Below are positions 58,829 through 64,000 of a DNA stretch of 64,000 bases, piece after piece. The DNA comes from Carposina sasakii (Eukaryota; Arthropoda; Insecta; Lepidoptera; Carposinidae), in NCBI GenBank assembly GCA_014607495.2, contig CP053154.1, positions 7,998,001 to 8,062,000 on the forward strand. Direction: 5' to 3'. The notes under the pieces were generated by a model. The model did no database searches. It saw only the letters and a list, made by a program, of their open reading frames with translations, and was not told the DNA's origin. Position numbers and translations under genes: made by a program. Within the stretch, counting starts at the first letter, position 1, and each line of letters opens with the position of its first letter.

Positions 58829-59479
58829 TTTATTTTAGTATTTTTGAGATCAAACATACTATTACACATATATTTACAATTACTTATTTGAGGCACTAAG
58901 TGTCTACCAATAAAACACATAATAAACATGGGTCCAACCAAACACATCAATGAATCTATGAAACTGATACCAATCACATTATCAAAATGATTTTACTTTA
59001 TAAATATTACATTTTGTATTAAACATCAATGCCCTTGGCCGATTGTAGGAGTCACACGATCGATAAATAAAAGTACCTATTTCGCATATATTTGGTCGTA
59101 GTGAGCGGCACATTAAACAACTATTTATGCGCGAGCGGCCCCATTCTGTCAGGACATCTAAAAACCACATTAGAGAAGAAACGGAGAATCTATAGTTGTA
59201 TGTATAACATATCTGCACCACGACGATCAGAGAGGTCATTATTTTGCATCGTGCTGATTAATTGGCTTTTATATCGAAGAGTAGAAAGGAGACTCGATCT
59301 CGTCTATATGAACATCGTAGTGCAGGGTCCATACAGTTGACGAATAAAAGTGATCTCACATATGATTGAATAAAAAAGGATTAATGTTGAACAAGTTTAA
59401 ATTCTTTTGCTGTTCTAAAATGAAAGAGCATACGGTAGGCTCTCGCTCTTACTGTATTTATATGTGTTGTAAACGTAAT

Positions 59480-61690
59480 TCACAATCCAAGTACACAAGA
59501 TCCCTCACCTCGTGGAAACCCGACTGACATGTATGTTATTGATATAATATTATATAAAACAGTATTTTTACGAGAAAAGGATATAATATTGCATTTTTCA
59601 AAAATCGCATTAAGGAATAACCCATTGTTTGCAGTATACATGAAGCATAACCAAATCCTTCTGTAAAAGCTCACAATCAACAAGAGTTTTAATGATAAAT
59701 TTTTCATGTCATCTGCATAGAGAATATCAATTTGAATTATTGAACACGGTGTGAATATCATTAATAATAGATTAAAAAGAAGGGGCCCGAGGTGAGAGCC
59801 CGGGCACACCAGATGTGGGTACAAGAAGAGCATGACCGTTAACCGTAACTGCCTGACTTCGCTCTCTAAGATAGGAAGCTAACCATCTCAACAAGTCACC
59901 GTGTATACCCATAGTCTCAAGCTTGAGAATCAATAACGCGCGGAAAATTATGTGAAATCTTTCGAACGCCTTGGAAGAAATCAGTGTAAACGAGTGGGCC
60001 ATTGCGAACCAGAGTCCATAGCACTACCCACAGTGTACAAACTCACATAATTTACTTAACAGATTTTTTTTTTACAAAACCGTGCTGAATGTTGATTAAT
60101 AGCAATGGTTTTAATATAGGAAAATTCTATCATAAATAATTTTCTCAAACAGCTTGGCAATAGTGTTAAGCTTGGATATTGGTCAATATATTTGACACAT
60201 GCTTGTCACCTGATTAAAAATTGGCATCTACATATGACTGCTTCCACGCCAAGGGCATACTCCTGTCATCAGAGAAAATTAAACAGACTACAAACAGGGC
60301 TAGAGAGAGTTAGATTGCACTTTTTTAGACTGGGTGTATGCCATCAGGACCACATCCTTTACTATCAAATTTCTTCTAGGTCTCAACTGTTTTAGCGTGA
60401 TATGCAAAGAACTCAGTAAACTGGATCAATGCTGGGAGAGTTACAAACATTTAAATGTAGGGGTTCTGCTCATGGCCAATAGGCTCGAAAACAGAAGCAA
60501 AATAATCGTTAAAGAAGGAGCAAATGTCTTCACCACTAGACGAGGAGATGTTAGTTATAGTACATAGTGTCCGGAAAAGATGGTGAAGCCTTTTTAGATT
60601 TTAATAAGACCAAAACTGCTTACTATTACATTTAATTTTGCACTCAGAATCCCGCACGAATGCATCGTAGCAGTCAAGTTTAACGCGCTTCTCGCGCTGA
60701 CGCAACAAAGAAAAGTTTTGTAGTCACTTAATCTTCCGTATGTTTCCATTTTCTGTGAAACTTTAACTTTTCCCTTACAATTTTGAGGTTTGGAAAAACC
60801 AAGAAGGCAGTGATTATTGGATTTAAGGGTCTTCGTGGGTATATATTGAAATGATAGTGGTGTTATAAAAAATCTGTAGTGCTGTGAAAATGTCGTTATC
60901 ATCGTTACAGGTCACTCCAGTCGACACTCCCCAATCCACTGTTTATCGCATCATAATCTGCGGCGTGAAACATGCGTTACAGTGCGTGGCGCAGCGCGCA
61001 TTTATCCGCGGCTTGACCGTGCTCATATATAACTACAGAGCTGGGTGATCTCTGTTTTCAGGAACCAATGGGGTTTTGCTACGACTTACCTCGCATCGCA
61101 CTGCTTATAACCAGGTCCAATTGCCTCGTGTTGATATTCTTTCTTACTGTTTAAGTTTGTAAATTATAAAAAACTATAGACAGCCTTAGGTACAGATTAG
61201 GGATCATTGCTATAAATATTAAGCAAACCGAAGTTTGACATTCGGCGTGAGTTATGTTGAAATCGCCCACGATAAGATAAGTATCATTGGGATAACCTGT
61301 CACGATCTCCGACACGGTTTTCGAAGAAAACATTATGACTTGTTTCGTTGCAATCTACAATGTGAAAATAACAACAGTAAATGTGAAGAACCAATGCGTC
61401 CGACGACGTCCCGAGAGCTAATGATACATTAATGACATCGGCAGCCGATCCATCAATGGCAGGATAGAGAATCTTTAAAAACGTACCAATAAATCCCGCC
61501 GAACCGCAATCAGAACACCACCACCCATCGTATCACCACGCAACTCATAGTCACGATCGATGTAACATTGTAGCTAGCATCAAACAGTTCGCAATCAAAA
61601 ATACCTGGCAACAGCCACCACTTAACATATGACATCGAAATCCGATTGCCAAGTTACAAAAGAAAATTCCTGTTTTTGTACGCAAGCCCT
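59480..61690 (-). pseudogene. Decayed jockey-like LINE (endonuclease to reverse transcriptase)
   Basis: Minus-strand relic of a non-LTR retrotransposon in PHOX2 intron 2. In order from its 5' side: endonuclease pieces (NCLFDASYN-like at about 61590, YELRGDTMGGGVLIAVRRDL at about 61540-61480, YLIVGDFNITHAE at about 61280-61240); a linker (KFHRKWK-like at about 60760, SSSSGEDICSFFNDYFASVF at about 60550-60490); and reverse-transcriptase motifs (GCGPDGIHP at about 60350, SKLNTIAKLFEKIIYDRIF at about 60170, LETMGIHGDLLRWLASYLRE at about 59920, TSGVPG, GSHLGPLLFNLLL and YADD near 59720). Reading between motifs requires several frame changes, so it is dead. Family name 'jockey-like' is from motif order; a CR1- or Rex-like assignment is not excluded. 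Confidence 0.85.
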
Positions 61691-62884
61691 GGACATTCTG
61701 GTAGTACACAGACAGTTTTTTTAGTTACATTGATATAGCAAATATAGTTCACATATACTGCACATACAAGCAAGATCGAGAAAGTCAGGAATATAGAAAT
61801 TAAATTTAATATTAGATAATAATTACAATAAACTTTAAAACATCTCAATTAGTGCATCATCATCAAATATAAAAGAAATTAGCCAAGCGCTCCAAGTGAT
61901 CATTTTTAACCGAAACATAGCCAACACCTAGACAAGATATAGCGACAGTACATACAACAAAAACACAGGTACATACAAGAATAGAATTTAAAATACATAG
62001 ATAAATATAATTGACTTAAATGTAATTCATTTTTACTATGTTATGAAGCTTATTCTATTGGTCAATACATCGATTGGTGATAAGTAGAATGTTCTTTTGA
62101 GTTTGATCCCGACATTGCTAAAAATAAAATCACAATTTCTTGAAATTAACTTATTTGAGGCTATGAGAGTCTAGTTAAAGCGATTCATGCTGTTCATAGA
62201 TTCTGGTAAACTGTAGGTAGGAACCTACAATGAATTCTTAAGTATTCAAAACTAAATTTTCTGGTACCTACGATATCAAAAGTATTTTCTTTGGCACAAA
62301 ACCTTCAGTATATGAGGCCATCTCGCCTTTGTCCGGTTTTTATTTGAGCAGGGTCATGTGCTAGTGAATAGTTAATGCAATCGAATAAAATATCGGAATG
62401 CTATAGTTATCTGATCACGTCCCACGAGGTGAGGCGCGACACTAATTCTGTATTCTGGGATGATGACGCCGCTAGAGCGACCGCCATTCTTATTGTCAGG
62501 AATAATATTAACCCATTAGAATATTTTGTCTGTATTTTTATATTGAATATTTGTCTCTAGTGTGATGTATACATTTATTTTATCTGCGAGTTAGCACATA
62601 TCGTATATTGCCAAGCTTTTTTGGTATAAATAGCAAACTATCAAAAAAATATTCTTAATAGTAGAATTTCATATAGTTTTCACCAAATAACCGGTATATT
62701 TTTTTAACACAGGCGTGCGTATATGTAGTATGTAATTGAACGTAATTTCGGCTAAAATCAATGCACACAACAGCAACCCCGCATTTTCCGGGCAATGTAG
62801 TAAATAATGGAAAAACAATTACATATAACCGAGTGGCACCCTCGAATAACGGTGCTCATAACGTTAAAAAGTGTATCGAAAGCA

Positions 62885-62965
62885 GGAGGGAAGGGAGGGG
62901 GCTTGGGGGGTAGGGCGGTGTTGCCATAAATATCGCGAGCGGTCGCGTAACTCAGCACCACGCGA
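62885..62965 (+). promoter_or_regulatory. Small GC-rich block in PHOX2 intron 2
   Basis: A G-rich run 'gggagggggcttggggggta' is followed by 'ataaatatcgcgagcggtcg' and 'accacgcgact'. It stands out from the AT-rich flanks and matches no repeat in the window. Regulatory role is a guess. Confidence 0.3.
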
Positions 62966-63424
62966 CTTCTGATAATTAAAACTCCCCGGAAAATGGGAAT
63001 TCACATATCACAATTAAAAACGAGATCACATATCGCTAAATAATGATTTATTTGTGCCGATTAATGGTTTTTGGAACAAAATGTCAGAGAAGTTTAATTA
63101 GTTTATAATAAAATGATTTGTTTCTGATTGCCCAGATTTACTTATTACTTCAATCAAATAGTAAGTACACAAATGTGTAAAGTTTGTTACACAGAGTGCC
63201 GAAATACCGATCGATTTTTTTAAATGCATCCAAAGTACGAGTTGAGCAGTGTCTCGATTATATGTATAGTGTCATATATATTATTTGAATGAATTTTATT
63301 ATTATTGAATGTGAACGTTGCCAGTTTCAAGTAGACATACAACGTATTTAAAATTTACTAGGTACATACTAAAACTGTCCACACTTTATCAGTCAGCCGC
63401 ATGGAAGCTGGATTTATAACTAAC

Positions 63425-63659
63425 TAGTGGACGCCCGCGACTCCGTCCGCGTGGATTGCTGAAAAACAAAATGTCGAAATTATCCGGGATAAAAATGTTT
63501 TCCCGCGATAAAAAGTTGCCTATTTGTTATTCTGATATGTAAGCTATATTATTGTGAAGTTTCATCAAAATCGCTCCAGCCGTTTAGACGTGAAGAAGTA
63601 ACAAACATACACACTCACACAGTCACACACTCACAAACTTTCGCCTTTATAATATTAGT
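63425..63659 (+). repeat. GTGGACGCCCGCG retroelement-tail repeat
   Basis: A complete-looking short copy. Starts GTGGACGCCCGCGACTCCGT, then 'gtcgaaattatccgggataa', 'gtgaagtttcatcaaaatcg' and 'ccgtttagacgtgaagaagt', a CACACTCACA run and the end 'cctttataatattagtgtga'. Confidence 0.75.
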
Positions 63660-64000
63660 GTGATGTGATAGTGTGATGTATCTTTTAATCAGGTTTAAGT
63701 TTTTTTCTCTATGATTTATGTTATGTAAGTATTCTGTAATAAAATAAAATAATATAAGTACTTACCAATATGTATTCAACCAAATTGCAAACATTAGAAT
63801 TTTTATTTCGAGAAAAGAGTCAAGTAAAAGTAAATTAAATAAATTCATATGCGCACACGTATGTAAGCATAATCAAACAAAAATAAATGTCACAATCAGA
63901 ATAAATTTAAAAATGTACCGAAAAGAGGGTAAATACAGGGCCGGGCTCGGGAAGGGCGACCACACTCGCATTTCAATTATTAATATTCATTCCCTAAATT

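Noticed and set aside
59480..60002. Active reverse transcriptase gene
   Set aside because: YADD and other motifs are readable but lie in different frames with stops between; a dead LINE.

Overview
The window is nuclear DNA of an insect, almost certainly a butterfly or moth (Lepidoptera). The evidence is AT-rich DNA with split genes, canonical GT-AG introns and insect-type protein sequences. It is also packed with interspersed repeats of lepidopteran type: short tRNA-derived SINEs, retroelement tails opening with a GTGGACGCCCGCGACTCCG-like motif, GGTTCCGTA repeats and palindromic MITEs. There is no sign of bacterial genes, operons, CRISPR arrays or an intact virus.

From 1 to 17.3 kb the window is compact and rich in housekeeping genes. 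In order: the 5' part of THOC2 (mRNA export, minus strand, running off the left edge); MRPS6 (mitochondrial ribosome, plus); BBS7 (BBSome, minus); EIF2B5 (catalytic subunit of the translation factor eIF2B, plus); and ANAPC10 (APC/C substrate adaptor, minus). Exon-by-exon joining gives full-length products for BBS7 (714 aa), EIF2B5 (646 aa) and ANAPC10 (181 aa), with every intron phase consistent. MRPS6/BBS7 and EIF2B5/ANAPC10 are convergent pairs; THOC2/MRPS6 and BBS7/EIF2B5 are divergent pairs.

From 17.3 to 25.5 kb the DNA is mostly repeats. Two clusters hold five copies of one roughly 400-bp repeat, together with several palindromic MITEs. Two small coding items lie here: a 60-codon gene for the 6.4-kDa subunit of complex III (UQCR11 type), and an isolated first exon of a THAP zinc-finger protein with no visible partner exons.

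From 25.5 to 35.1 kb lies a complete four-exon D-type cyclin gene (294 aa) with long introns. It keeps the N-terminal LxCxE Rb-binding motif and the C-terminal TP degron. From 35.7 to 46.9 kb is a gene-poor, repeat-rich stretch.

From 46.97 kb to the right edge is the first part of a PHOX2/PHDP paired-like homeobox gene: a CpG-rich promoter and exon 1, a 10.6-kb intron, then an exon that stops at homeodomain position 46. The last homeodomain exon lies outside the window. The introns hold GC-rich blocks with clustered homeodomain, E-box and octamer-like motifs that may be enhancers, plus a decayed jockey-like LINE.

The genes are unrelated housekeeping or developmental loci and do not form a pathway. 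I found no convincing new biological system. The items most worth a second look are the orphan THAP exon, a GC-AG intron in BBS7, degenerate nucleotidyltransferase motifs in EIF2B5, the locally amplified 400-bp repeat, nested insertions with readable target-site duplications, and the candidate enhancers in the PHOX2 intron.
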